Positions 15,415 through 23,746 of a stretch of 24,803 nucleotides of DNA are shown here, in pieces. Source of the DNA: CAZADH01 sp964483805 (GTDB lineage Bacteria; Muiribacteriota; Ozemobacteria; Ozemobacterales; Ozemobacteraceae). The DNA is taken from the NCBI GenBank assembly GCA_964483805.1, contig CAZADH010000061.1, positions 1 through 24,803 on the forward strand, written 5' to 3'. Below the pieces are notes generated by a model. That model searched no databases. It saw only the letters and a program-made list of their open reading frames with translations, and was not told the DNA's origin. A program made the translations under genes and the position numbers. The first letter of the stretch is position 1. Each line of letters opens with the position of its first letter.

Positions 15415-18294
15415 ATGATCGAATCCGTTGAACTGTTTTCAGATCTCAGTGCGCGAGAGTTGGCCGACATTGAGAAGATCGCGACGCGACGAACTTTCGT
15501 GCGGGGCGATCTGATTTTCAAACAAGGTGAGCACAGCCGCGATCTTTACGTCATCGAGAGCGGCCAGGTCGAGATTCTCATCAAGACACCCATGCAGGAT
15601 CACAAGGTGGTCTCAACCTTGCGCAACGGCGATCTGCTTGGCGAAATGGCGATGTTCGACCGCAACTCGGCGCGTTCGGCCAGTGCACGGGCGACCCAGA
15701 ACACGAACGTCATCATGATTCCTGGCGCTGATTTCGAGCGGTTGTTGAAAGAACGCCCGACATTGAGCTTCAAGCTCCTGGGCACGCTGTCGCGCCGCCT
15801 GCGCCAAATGAACACCCGCGACAAGAACGGTGTCGCGCCCACCGATCGTGAGGGCAAGGTGATCGTCGTCGCGTCGCCCCGCGACGGCACCGGCAAGACC
15901 TCGTTTGCCGCGACGGTGGCACATTTGCTGTCAAGCGAGGCCGACAAACGCGTGGTCTATCTCGATCTCGACCTGACGTTTGCCGACGGCACGTTTTTCA
16001 TGGGGGTCTACTCGATACGGTCCTGTGTCGACATGGCCAGTTCGATCAGCGGCGAAAGCATGGATTGGTCGGACGTGCGCAAATACGTCATTGCCCACAA
16101 CGAACAACTCTTCACGCTGCCTGGCCCGGTCAGTTTGATCGACGGTGAGCGTTTGCGCGGGGAAGACCTCGTCAAGATCATCCGGGTGTTCCGTCGCCAC
16201 GTCGATTACGTCGTGGTCGATACCGAAAGCAAGATCTCCGATGCCTTCCTCGGAGCTCTCGATCTGGCTGACCATGTCTATTTTCTCGTCGACGTCCACG
16301 ACCTGTATTCATTGAAAACCAGCGCCCGGTATTTCCATGGCATTGGCCGATTGAACCTGCCGGAACAGCGGTTGACTCTCCTGGCCTGCCACGCTGAGCG
16401 AACCTTTGCTCCCGCGGAAATGGCGAAGTTGTTCAAGCTTCCGGTGGGCGGCCAGTTGCCGAAACTGGTTGACTACGCCCCGCAATACGGGGTGACTCCC
16501 TACGTGCACGCACCGAATTCCGACTACTGTCAGGCCGTGCGCGGTGCGCTGGCGCGCACCTTCCGGGTGAACTTCCCCGCGGCCGAAAACAAAGGTTTCT
16601 TTGCCCGATTGTTTACCGGCAGCGATGGCAAACCGCAGCATGCATCGAGTTCGGGCACCGCAAGCGGAGCGAGTGCCGGCACCGACCCTGCCATCGTCGA
16701 CACACATCTAAGTGTATTGCTCAAGTATGTCAGGTTGAACCTGAAGAACGGGCAGATTCAGGAAGCACGGCAGCAGGTCACGCAACTGCTGGGGTACTGC
16801 ACCAACTCCTCGTATCTGTATCAGACCTACGGCGAAGTGCTCAGCCGCGAACGCAATCATTCCGAAGCGGTCTCGGCCTTCCAACGGTCGCTGCAACTGA
16901 ATCCCAACAACCACGTGGCGCTCGCCAATCTCGGCGTTCTCGGTCGCAACGACACGATGATCGAGCAAGCACGAACACTCTTGCGGCAGCGCATCGCCAC
17001 CCACCCCCGTTGGCCCGACCAGTATGTCGAACTGGGTGTGCTCGAGTATCGCATCGGCAACATTGATGCGGCGATCGCCCAGTTCATGCGGGCTCTCGAG
17101 ATCAATCCGACCTACACCGACGCTTCGGTGTGGCTGGCTGAGGCCCACTTCTCGCAAGACCAGATCGGCAAGGCGATCGAGGTTCTCGCGCACCTCGAGG
17201 ACAAGAGTGTGCGCGGTTATGTACTTCTGGGTGACTGTCTGCACGCCGACGGGCGACTCGCAGATGCCCTCAACGCCTACCAGCGAGCCGCCGAGATCAA
17301 TCCGAACTACGAAGAACTGTCCGAGAAGATCCACGGGCTCGAGAAACACTTCGACCAATTGCATCACCTCATCGATATGCATCGCGGTCTGGTCGGCACT
17401 CACAAAAACCATCCCGATCTGCACCTCAAACTCGGCGAGCTGCTGGTCCAGGTCGGCCATCGCGACGAGGCCGCAAAGGCGCTGCGCACCGCACTGAAAC
17501 TGAAGTCCGATCTGCCGGCCGCCACGAAGTTGTTGGCAGACCTCGACCGGCAGGAAAAGTGCGACCTGCACCTGCATCGGGAACCATCCTCAAAGAAACC
17601 AATAGAAGAATGTCCCGGCACAACGTGCGAGCATTACCGCATCGAACTGCGCAACGGCACCGCCGCGGGGGTCGCCCTGAATCCAACCCGGCTCGAACAC
17701 CGACGACTGCGTCTTCGCAACGTCCGGACCGGCCGTTCTCATGAGATGCGTCTCAATGGTTCGTTGTTGAGCAACGCGACGACATTGATCAATCCGCACC
17801 CACTGTGCCCGATCGAAGAGAACGACGTCATCCTGGCGACGATTCTGGAGCCAGCAACCAACGTGGCCACTTTTACCTGGCCAATCCCGGTGGTGTCGAC
17901 GCCGGCAGACCAGGGACCCGATCAGATCATTGTCGATCTTGCCGTGCCGTTGGCGGCCCTGGGTGGCGAGTTGGGCGCCGCCATTCCGGCCCCGTTCTTC
18001 CTACTGACGTGCGATCGACAATCGGTCGGGGGCGAGGGCAACAGCCAGACCCGGGTTTCTGTCCTCAACCCAAGAACAAAAATGGTGGTCGATGGCATGA
18101 TCGATCCAGAGCAACCCGGCGTCTGGCAGTTCGTCCTGCTTGGTGAGTCGGGCGAAGACATTGTCAATGCCGGCGATCAACTGGTGGTTCAACGGTTTGA
18201 CGAGAACGGCACGATCGTCGCCGAACTCCCGTTGACCATCACCAGTGACGATCTACGCACCTTCCAGAAGTCGGCAGGGATCGACCGACACTGA
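15415..18294 (+). CDS. Fusion: cyclic-nucleotide-binding domain, ParA/CpaE-like ATPase, TPR repeats, beta-rich tail
   Basis: 959 aa from ATG 15415, preceded by a G-rich ribosome site (GGGGGGAAGGG, ends 9 nt away). Residues about 8-125 are a CRP-type cyclic-nucleotide-binding domain (GDLIFKQGEHSRDLYVIESG, then GDLLGEMAMFDRNSARSASA at the phosphate-binding cassette). Residues about 145-400 are a SIMIBI-class ATPase: Walker A SPRDGTGKTS with K161, with Arg in place of the signature Lys of ParA/MinD; YLDLDLTFADG; and Walker B YVVVDTE near residue 265. CpaE, the Tad-pilus localisation protein, is the nearest type. Residues about 435-705 hold TPR-like repeats (QRSLQLNPNNHVALANLGVL, MRALEINPTYTDASVWLAEA). 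The last 230 residues look beta-rich and match nothing I know. No DNA-binding domain and no pilus or partition genes are nearby. A second-messenger-controlled positioning or scaffold protein is plausible inference. Confidence 0.85.
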   Translation: MIESVELFSDLSARELADIEKIATRRTFVRGDLIFKQGEHSRDLYVIESGQVEILIKTPMQDHKVVSTLRNGDLLGEMAMFDRNSARSASARATQNTNVIMIPGADFERLLKERPTLSFKLLGTLSRRLRQMNTRDKNGVAPTDREGKVIVVASPRDGTGKTSFAATVAHLLSSEADKRVVYLDLDLTFADGTFFMGVYSIRSCVDMASSISGESMDWSDVRKYVIAHNEQLFTLPGPVSLIDGERLRGEDLVKIIRVFRRHVDYVVVDTESKISDAFLGALDLADHVYFLVDVHDLYSLKTSARYFHGIGRLNLPEQRLTLLACHAERTFAPAEMAKLFKLPVGGQLPKLVDYAPQYGVTPYVHAPNSDYCQAVRGALARTFRVNFPAAENKGFFARLFTGSDGKPQHASSSGTASGASAGTDPAIVDTHLSVLLKYVRLNLKNGQIQEARQQVTQLLGYCTNSSYLYQTYGEVLSRERNHSEAVSAFQRSLQLNPNNHVALANLGVLGRNDTMIEQARTLLRQRIATHPRWPDQYVELGVLEYRIGNIDAAIAQFMRALEINPTYTDASVWLAEAHFSQDQIGKAIEVLAHLEDKSVRGYVLLGDCLHADGRLADALNAYQRAAEINPNYEELSEKIHGLEKHFDQLHHLIDMHRGLVGTHKNHPDLHLKLGELLVQVGHRDEAAKALRTALKLKSDLPAATKLLADLDRQEKCDLHLHREPSSKKPIEECPGTTCEHYRIELRNGTAAGVALNPTRLEHRRLRLRNVRTGRSHEMRLNGSLLSNATTLINPHPLCPIEENDVILATILEPATNVATFTWPIPVVSTPADQGPDQIIVDLAVPLAALGGELGAAIPAPFFLLTCDRQSVGGEGNSQTRVSVLNPRTKMVVDGMIDPEQPGVWQFVLLGESGEDIVNAGDQLVVQRFDENGTIVAELPLTITSDDLRTFQKSAGIDRH

Positions 18295-18303
18295 TCGACC
18301 GAC
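18279..18303. repeat. 11-bp direct repeat across a stop codon
   Basis: GATCGACCGAC occurs at 18279-18289 and 18293-18303, separated by ACT. The TGA stop of the CNB/ParA/TPR gene lies at the junction (18292-18294). It looks like a small recent duplication at the gene end. Confidence 0.6.
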
Positions 18304-18306
18304 CCA

Positions 18307-18915
18307 CTACCGCTTCAATTGAAGCAGCACTTCATCGCGCTGGCGCGCACAATCGCGTGCCAGCGCGATTTCGTCAAACCACGGCAACGGCATGAACGCA
18401 GCCGCGACCAGCATCATGACGATGAAGTCGGCCAGCAGCAGCGATGCCACTCGCAAGAACTCGGTGAAGTTGAACAGTGATCCGGCCGTGAAGATCACCA
18501 CGGCGCCCAGCGAACAGCCGGCAAGAATGAGCGCCACGGTGCAGACAATCTGGACAACAGCCGGAGCCGAGTAAACCTTCGGGTCGAAGGGAAAGTGTCG
18601 TGCCAACAACTGATCGATGGCTGGATTCGGATGGCGCCCCTTGCGAAAGCGCACCAGCGCCTCATGGGCAACATCGATGCGGGTCAGGAGTTCGGCCTCT
18701 TCGTGCGGACTCAGTTCGACGATCTTGCCGTCGGGGCCATAGATTCCGGCCGCAGCAGCGACGTGTTCGGGCGGGCCACCATCGGGGATGGCCGACGACG
18801 ACACCGCCTCGACCCGCCCACCATCAGGTGTCGAGGTCGACATCGGAGCGGGGCCGGCCGCGGCAGTTTCCGGCAACGGCGCCACGGGTGATTCCGGCGG
18901 TTTCGCTTCAGCCAC
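18307..18915 (-). CDS. Hypothetical two-TM membrane protein
   Basis: 202 aa from GTG 18915, with a very strong AGGAGG 5 nt upstream. The first 60 or so residues are Pro/Ala-rich and look disordered; then comes a short helical region (LSPHEEAELLTRIDVAHEAL); then two hydrophobic segments at about residues 118-140 and 152-176 and a short charged tail. No signal peptide, so the N-terminus is probably cytoplasmic. No family recognised. It converges on the CNB/ParA/TPR gene with only 12 nt between the stops, and its last codons carry the 14-bp palindrome GCTTCAATTGAAGC (18312-18325). It diverges from the HD-GYP gene. Confidence 0.75.
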   Translation of the reverse strand: MAEAKPPESPVAPLPETAAAGPAPMSTSTPDGGRVEAVSSSAIPDGGPPEHVAAAAGIYGPDGKIVELSPHEEAELLTRIDVAHEALVRFRKGRHPNPAIDQLLARHFPFDPKVYSAPAVVQIVCTVALILAGCSLGAVVIFTAGSLFNFTEFLRVASLLLADFIVMMLVAAAFMPLPWFDEIALARDCARQRDEVLLQLKR

Positions 18916-19070
18916 ACACTCCTCCTCGCCTCACGGTGTCGGTCGCAACGGCGTCACCTGCTCCTGCAGCGACCATCGCCGCAGATATCGGCAGATACCC
19001 AGGTTTAGTGAAGCCAACCGTGACACGCGCACGAGGCAAGAGAATCCACCTGCGAAATCGTACCGTTTCC

Positions 19071-19079
19071 TGCTATGAT
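19071..19079 (+). promoter_or_regulatory. Extended -10 promoter of the HD-GYP gene
   Basis: TGCTATGAT fits the extended -10 form TGn-TATGAT (box 19074-19079). No -35 match is visible at 17 or 18 nt, which the TG extension can make up for. Predicted start is near 19086, giving a leader of about 40 nt. This rules out ATG 19075 as the translation start. Confidence 0.5.
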
Positions 19080-19125
19080 GTCGGCAGTTAAACAACGAAC
19101 GCATGAGGACCAGGGGGGCGGCAGC

Positions 19126-21141
19126 ATGGGTATCGAAACAAGCAACGGCTCCGGCAAAAAAGGCGACGATCAGGAGATCATTCTGTTCGTTTCGCGGCAT
19201 CTCGAAGGTGAACCTTTTTTCGACGATCTGAACACACTGGGTCTGCCGGTGGTCCGTTTTCCCGACGGCGACAAACGGTGGCGCGATCCCGACATCTATG
19301 GGATCTACATCTTGCATGAGTTGTTGCTGCTCGAGGAACTGGGCGGCATGCTCGATCTGTTCTTTCTGGCACCTGAGCGTCGGCCGGTGTTGGTCATCGG
19401 TGAACGAATAGGCAAGGAGTATCTCGCCTCGTTGTTCGGCGATCGCCCGTATTTTCACCTGAGCAAGCCGATCAGTACAGCCCATCTGCGCGACACCATC
19501 AACCGCTGCCGCGATTCGCTCGACCGTCAGAAGAAGCATGCGGCAGTCGAACGGGAACTCGACCGCGCCCAACAAGAGATCAACGAACTGCATGCGATCG
19601 GTATCGCCTTGTCATCCGAGAAAGACCCCGACCGCCTGCTCGATCTGATTCTGACCAAGAGCCGGCAGATCTCGGCGGCCGACGCCGGCAGTCTGTATCT
19701 GCGCGAAGGCGAGCACCATCTGCGCTTCAAGCTCACGCAGAACAACACGCTCGATTGGCAGGCCAGTGAGAATCTGCTCATGCCGTGCAACGACGCGAGT
19801 ATTTCCGGATACGTGGCCCTGACCGGCAATCCACTTAACCTGCTCGACGTCTACGTGATTCCGCCGAGTTTCAAGTTCACCTTCAACCAGAGTTTCGACA
19901 AGTCTTCCGGATATCGCTCAAAGTCGATGCTGGTGGTCCCGATGAAGAACCAGGCGGGCGAGGTCCTGGGTGTCATTCAGTTGATCAACAAGAATGCCGA
20001 CTTTTCGACGCATCGGCCGGGCCAACCGCTCGCCCCCGAGAAGATCATGCCGTTCACGCGCAACGACGTGAACCTGCTCAGCTCGCTGGCTTCACAAGCG
20101 GCGATCGCCCTCGAGAACAACAAGCTGTATCAAGACATCCAGAACTTGTTTGAGGGGTTCGTGCGGGCCTCCGTCGTGGCCATTGAATCGCGAGACCCAA
20201 CGACCTTTGGCCATTCCGAACGGGTGGCCTCGTTGACCGTTTCGTTCGCCCGCAAGTTGTCGACGTTCGAAACCGGTCGTTTCGCCAATGTCCGCTTCTC
20301 CGACACGACACTCACCGAGATTCGCTATGCCTCGTTGTTGCACGATTTCGGCAAGGTCGGGGTGCGCGAAGAGGTGCTGATCAAGGCGAAGAAGCTGTTC
20401 CCCTGGGAACTCACGCGGCTGAAAGAACGATACCGTCTTCTGCGTAAATCACTGGAGGCCGATCACAACAAGAGGTGTCTCGAATACGTGTTGTCGCACG
20501 GCGTTGATAAATACAATGCAGTACGCGACGTACTCGAAGCCGGGTTCATCGAGCAGTTGACCGAATTGCAGCAGACGCTCGACTTCCTGTTGGCGGCCAA
20601 CGAACCGACAGTGCTCGAGGAGGGCGATTTCAACCGGTTGCGCGAGGTTGCGGCCCGGCGGCATGTCGATCCCGACGGCCAGGTCACCGAGTTTCTCAAC
20701 GAGCGCGAGATGCACGTGTTGTCGATTCGCAAGGGCAGTCTCTCTGAAGAGGAGCGACGCGAAATCGAATCGCACGTCACCCACACCTTCAACTTCCTGT
20801 CAAAGATCCCCTGGACCAAAAGCCTGCGGCGCGTTCCCGAGATCGCCTTCGCCCATCACGAAAAGCTCAATGGGCGCGGCTATCCGAATCACATCGAGGC
20901 GAACGCGATTCCGCTCGAGTCGAAACTGATGACCATCGCCGACATCTTCGATGCGCTTACCGCCACCGATCGGCCCTACAAGAAGGCGCTGCCGCGGCAG
21001 AAGGCGTTCGACATCATGTACCACGAGGTCACGCAGGGTCTGCTCGACCGCGATCTGCTCGACATCTTCGTGCAGGGCGAGGTGTTCAAGGTGATCGACG
21101 GCAAGGGCTTCGAACAACCGACGAGTTACGGAACCCGCTGA
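19126..21141 (+). CDS. Pseudo-receiver / GAF / HD-GYP signalling protein
   Basis: 671 aa from ATG 19126, with a GGGGGG ribosome site 7 nt upstream; ATG 19075 lies inside the promoter. Residues about 14-130 look like a response-regulator fold with no obvious phospho-acceptor Asp, though a KP pair near the end (HLSKPIS) is kept. A coiled-coil linker (ELDRAQQEINELHAIG) leads to a GAF domain at about 160-330 (MLVVPMKNQAGEVLGVIQLI). The HD-GYP domain fills the rest: HSERVASL, LLHDFGKVGV with H406-D407, HHEKLNGRGYP at 577-587, and DALTATDRPY. About 130 mostly helical residues are inserted between the HD motif and the next metal-site helix (SLSEEERREIESHV). HD-GYP enzymes hydrolyse c-di-GMP or related cyclic dinucleotides, and all key residues appear present. 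It is predicted soluble. Confidence 0.9.
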   Translation: MGIETSNGSGKKGDDQEIILFVSRHLEGEPFFDDLNTLGLPVVRFPDGDKRWRDPDIYGIYILHELLLLEELGGMLDLFFLAPERRPVLVIGERIGKEYLASLFGDRPYFHLSKPISTAHLRDTINRCRDSLDRQKKHAAVERELDRAQQEINELHAIGIALSSEKDPDRLLDLILTKSRQISAADAGSLYLREGEHHLRFKLTQNNTLDWQASENLLMPCNDASISGYVALTGNPLNLLDVYVIPPSFKFTFNQSFDKSSGYRSKSMLVVPMKNQAGEVLGVIQLINKNADFSTHRPGQPLAPEKIMPFTRNDVNLLSSLASQAAIALENNKLYQDIQNLFEGFVRASVVAIESRDPTTFGHSERVASLTVSFARKLSTFETGRFANVRFSDTTLTEIRYASLLHDFGKVGVREEVLIKAKKLFPWELTRLKERYRLLRKSLEADHNKRCLEYVLSHGVDKYNAVRDVLEAGFIEQLTELQQTLDFLLAANEPTVLEEGDFNRLREVAARRHVDPDGQVTEFLNEREMHVLSIRKGSLSEEERREIESHVTHTFNFLSKIPWTKSLRRVPEIAFAHHEKLNGRGYPNHIEANAIPLESKLMTIADIFDALTATDRPYKKALPRQKAFDIMYHEVTQGLLDRDLLDIFVQGEVFKVIDGKGFEQPTSYGTR

Positions 21142-21190
21142 CGCGGCGCGGCCATCGCCATCGTCGCGGGTGGCGGGGGCGGCGGCGCGA

Positions 21191-21199
21191 TGATATAAT
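21191..21199 (+). promoter_or_regulatory. Extended -10 promoter before the WecA/TagO-like gene
   Basis: TGATATAAT carries a consensus TATAAT (21194-21199) with the TGn extension, in an otherwise very GC-rich 93-nt gap. No -35 match. Predicted start is near 21206, so the leader is about 29 nt. Confidence 0.55.
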
Positions 21200-21234
21200 C
21201 GGGCGCCTCAGATTGACCCCGGTTGGAGAACAAC

Positions 21235-22299
21235 GTGGGCGCGTTCCAGTATTTGTTGCCGCTGCTGGTCGGGCTGGCGGCCGGTCTTGCCCTCACCCCG
21301 CTCGTGCAGCGCGTCGGCATGGGGTTGGGTCTCGTCGACCGCCCCGACAAACGCAAGATCCACAGCCGCCCCACACCGCGCATCGGCGGTGTGGCGATCT
21401 TCATTGCCGGGTTCATCGGTGCCATGCCGTTTCTGCACACCGACCCCAAGACGCAGGGTTTGTTGATCGCCGGCACCGCTGTATTCATCGTCGGTCTGCT
21501 CGACGACATCCTCGATCTGCCTCCGAAGGTCAAGCTGGCCGGGCACATCATCGGTTGTGCGATTCTATTGTCGTTCAACATCCGCATCGAGTTCATGACC
21601 GACTTCATCTCGGGCAGCGGCCTGGTGCAACTCGGATGGCTCAGCATCCCGTTGACGGCGCTGTGGGTGATCGGTCTGACCAACACGATCAACCTGATCG
21701 ACGGCGTCGACGGCCTGGCCGGCGGTGTGGTCCTCATCGCTCTGGCGACCCTGTTCACGGTTCGCGTATTTACACCGCATGTCAACCTGCTCGACATTCT
21801 GGTCATGAAAAACGTGTTGGTATTGACCGCAGCATTGATTGGCTCGTTGCTCGCCTTTCTACGCTTCAATATCTACCCGGCCTCGATTTTCATGGGTGAC
21901 TCGGGCGCCTATTTTCTCGGGTTCATCACGGCGGCGCTCTCGGTAGCCGGGGCGGCCAAGGGGTCGATCCTGTTGCCGTTGGTCGTGCCGGTCATTGCGT
22001 TCGGGTTGCCGATTCTCGACGTGCTCTTCGCCATCGTGCGCCGCAAGCTGAGCAAACGCCCGATCTTTCAGGCCGACCGGGGTCACTTGCACCACCGGCT
22101 GCTGCAACTGGGTTTCACCCAACGTGACACCTCGCGTTTCCTCTGGATGGTTTCGGCCTGTTTCGGTCTTCTGGCATTGCTGGTTTCGGGCGTGCCGCAC
22201 CGCGGGGCCGCCTACGCACTGGCCCTCATCCTCGTGCTTCTGGCCACGAGTTGCGTAATCTTCTTCTTCAGCCGCATCAACCACAATGACCAGCGCTGA
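21235..22299 (+). CDS. WecA/TagO/MraY-family polyprenyl-phosphate sugar-1-phosphate transferase
   Basis: 354 aa from GTG 21235, with GGAG 6 nt upstream; TTG 21223 is in frame but has no ribosome site. About ten or eleven TM segments. Family motifs are in place: DRPDKRKIH at 35-43 followed by RIGG, LLDDILDLPP with D90-D91, NLIDGVDGLAGG with D156 and D159, MGDSGAYFLGF with D222, and ADRGHLHHRLL with H284/H286/H287. The HLHH loop fits the WecA/TagO branch that uses UDP-HexNAc rather than MraY, which uses UDP-MurNAc-pentapeptide. It starts lipid-linked glycan synthesis (O-antigen, ECA, teichoic acid or other surface polymer) on undecaprenyl phosphate at the inner membrane. Its end overlaps the next gene by 14 nt. 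Confidence 0.92.
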   Translation: MGAFQYLLPLLVGLAAGLALTPLVQRVGMGLGLVDRPDKRKIHSRPTPRIGGVAIFIAGFIGAMPFLHTDPKTQGLLIAGTAVFIVGLLDDILDLPPKVKLAGHIIGCAILLSFNIRIEFMTDFISGSGLVQLGWLSIPLTALWVIGLTNTINLIDGVDGLAGGVVLIALATLFTVRVFTPHVNLLDILVMKNVLVLTAALIGSLLAFLRFNIYPASIFMGDSGAYFLGFITAALSVAGAAKGSILLPLVVPVIAFGLPILDVLFAIVRRKLSKRPIFQADRGHLHHRLLQLGFTQRDTSRFLWMVSACFGLLALLVSGVPHRGAAYALALILVLLATSCVIFFFSRINHNDQR

Positions 22300-23746
22300 C
22301 GTCGCCGTTTTCGCGGGCGCAACCACCGGGCGCGACATCACGTTGGCTGGCGTGCGCTTGCAGGATGAGGCGATCGCCACCCTCGGCGCATCGTTGCGGG
22401 CCGGTCGCATCTCGCAGACCTACCTGTTTCTCGGCCCTCCTTCCGTCGGCCGTCGGCGCACGGCGCTTGCCTTCGCGGCCGCACTTCAGTGCCAGAGCCC
22501 GGTTCCCACTGGGAAAGCACCGACAACGGGCGAAGCCGGAGACATCAATACATCGTATGTATATTCGTCATCCGGCCCCGACCTGCCCATCGACGCATGC
22601 GGGCAGTGCGAGTCGTGCCGACGCCTGCAGGCGGGCACGCATCCGGATGTCACCGTGCTCACGCCCCGCGGCACCGAGATTCGCGTCGATCAGATCCGCA
22701 CGCTGCAAGATCAGGCCAGCCTGAAGCCGTATTTCGGGGCGTGGCGGGTCTTTGTCATCGATCCGGCCGATGCGCTGAACGAAGCAGCGAGCAACTGCGT
22801 ATTGAAGATTCTCGAAGAGGCGCCGCCACGGGTGCTGTTCATCTTGATTGCCGCGGCACGACACAAGTTGCTGCCGACGATCATCAGTCGTGCCGTGGCG
22901 CTCTCGTTCGCGCACCCGCGCCCCAGGGAGGCCCGTGCCGCCCTCACGCATCTCGCGCAGGTCGCACCCGACCAGGCTGCCCGGGCACTGGCGCAGACCG
23001 AGGGCCGCTTCGGTCTCGCCCTGCGCCTGCTGGCACGCGGGCAGCAGGCGGTTGCGCCGGACCTGTTGGCCGGCCACGAATCGCCAGATCATGCCGAAAG
23101 TTCGGGCGATGCGGCCACGTTGGGTCAGGCGCAGGAGGCTTACGTGCGTGAACTGGCGCGCTCGGCCGAGGTGTTCACGCAACAGGTGCCACCGAACGCC
23201 GGCATCGACCTGTACTTGAGTCGCCTGGCCGATAGCGAGTTGGCGCTACAGCATCCGGCGCTGCTTGCGGCCCGCAAAGCGATGGGACGCCAATTGCTGC
23301 GCGCGGCGAAACTGCCCGCGGCCTGGCCGGTCCTGACCGCCGGATTGATCGTGGGCGCCATCGACGACGCCAGGGGCCGCCTGAAAAAAGCCGGCGAGCG
23401 GTTGTTGGCAGACGCCAAGAGTGGGATCGCCCCCGCCATGGCCAAAGAGATGGGCGAACAACTTACGGCTGCGTGCGCGCAGTTTGCCTGGACGCAACAC
23501 GATGCGCTGATCGGCAGCCTCTGCAACTGGGTCGCCGACGCGTGGCACTGGCACTGCGTCGGTGACGAATCGCTGCTGTTGAATCTTGATCGCCATGACG
23601 ATATCATGGCGATGGCCAGGATCTGGGGGTACGCCCGCCTGGAACGGGCCTTACGTCTGACGACGTGGTGCCAGCAGTTGCTCCTGCGCAACGTGAACCC
23701 CCAGTTGATTCTCGAGAATCTCCTGGCAAATCTGGTGGCTGCCTGA
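22286..23746 (+). CDS. holB: DNA polymerase III delta'-like clamp-loader subunit
   Basis: 486 aa from ATG 22286, inside the end of the preceding gene, so translation is probably coupled. The AAA+ N-terminal part shows ATLGASLRAGRISQTYLFLG, a P-loop remnant GPPSVGRRRT (about residue 50) in which Arg replaces the usual Lys, a Cys zinc module (ALQC, then ACGQCESCRRLQAGTHPD), an IDPADALNEAASNCVLKILE Walker B/sensor region and the sensor-1 stretch ending IISRAVALSF. A nonfunctional P-loop is also known for E. coli delta', which loads the sliding clamp without binding ATP. A stretch of about 35 residues between the first zinc Cys and the CGQC part is longer than usual. The C-terminal 230 residues are helical and poorly conserved, and the protein is longer than typical 310-340-aa members. 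Confidence 0.85.
   Translation: MTSADVAVFAGATTGRDITLAGVRLQDEAIATLGASLRAGRISQTYLFLGPPSVGRRRTALAFAAALQCQSPVPTGKAPTTGEAGDINTSYVYSSSGPDLPIDACGQCESCRRLQAGTHPDVTVLTPRGTEIRVDQIRTLQDQASLKPYFGAWRVFVIDPADALNEAASNCVLKILEEAPPRVLFILIAAARHKLLPTIISRAVALSFAHPRPREARAALTHLAQVAPDQAARALAQTEGRFGLALRLLARGQQAVAPDLLAGHESPDHAESSGDAATLGQAQEAYVRELARSAEVFTQQVPPNAGIDLYLSRLADSELALQHPALLAARKAMGRQLLRAAKLPAAWPVLTAGLIVGAIDDARGRLKKAGERLLADAKSGIAPAMAKEMGEQLTAACAQFAWTQHDALIGSLCNWVADAWHWHCVGDESLLLNLDRHDDIMAMARIWGYARLERALRLTTWCQQLLLRNVNPQLILENLLANLVAA

Noticed and set aside
16492..16499. GCAATACG as another copy of the over-represented 8-mer
   Set aside because: The last base differs and it is in the opposite orientation to transcription, unlike all exact copies.
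18312..18325. GCTTCAATTGAAGC, a perfect 14-bp palindrome at the convergent gene ends, as a bidirectional terminator
   Set aside because: It has no loop and no T-tract and lies within codons, so a terminator call is not supported; it may still be a protein-binding site.
19075..19125. ATG 19075 as the start of the HD-GYP gene
   Set aside because: It lies inside the extended -10 box; ATG 19126 has a G-rich ribosome site at the right distance.
21126..21869. 247-aa minus-strand open frame opposite the WecA/TagO-like gene
   Set aside because: It is the antisense shadow of a gene with complete family motifs; its product is low-complexity (Ser/Thr/Met/Arg) and has no domain.
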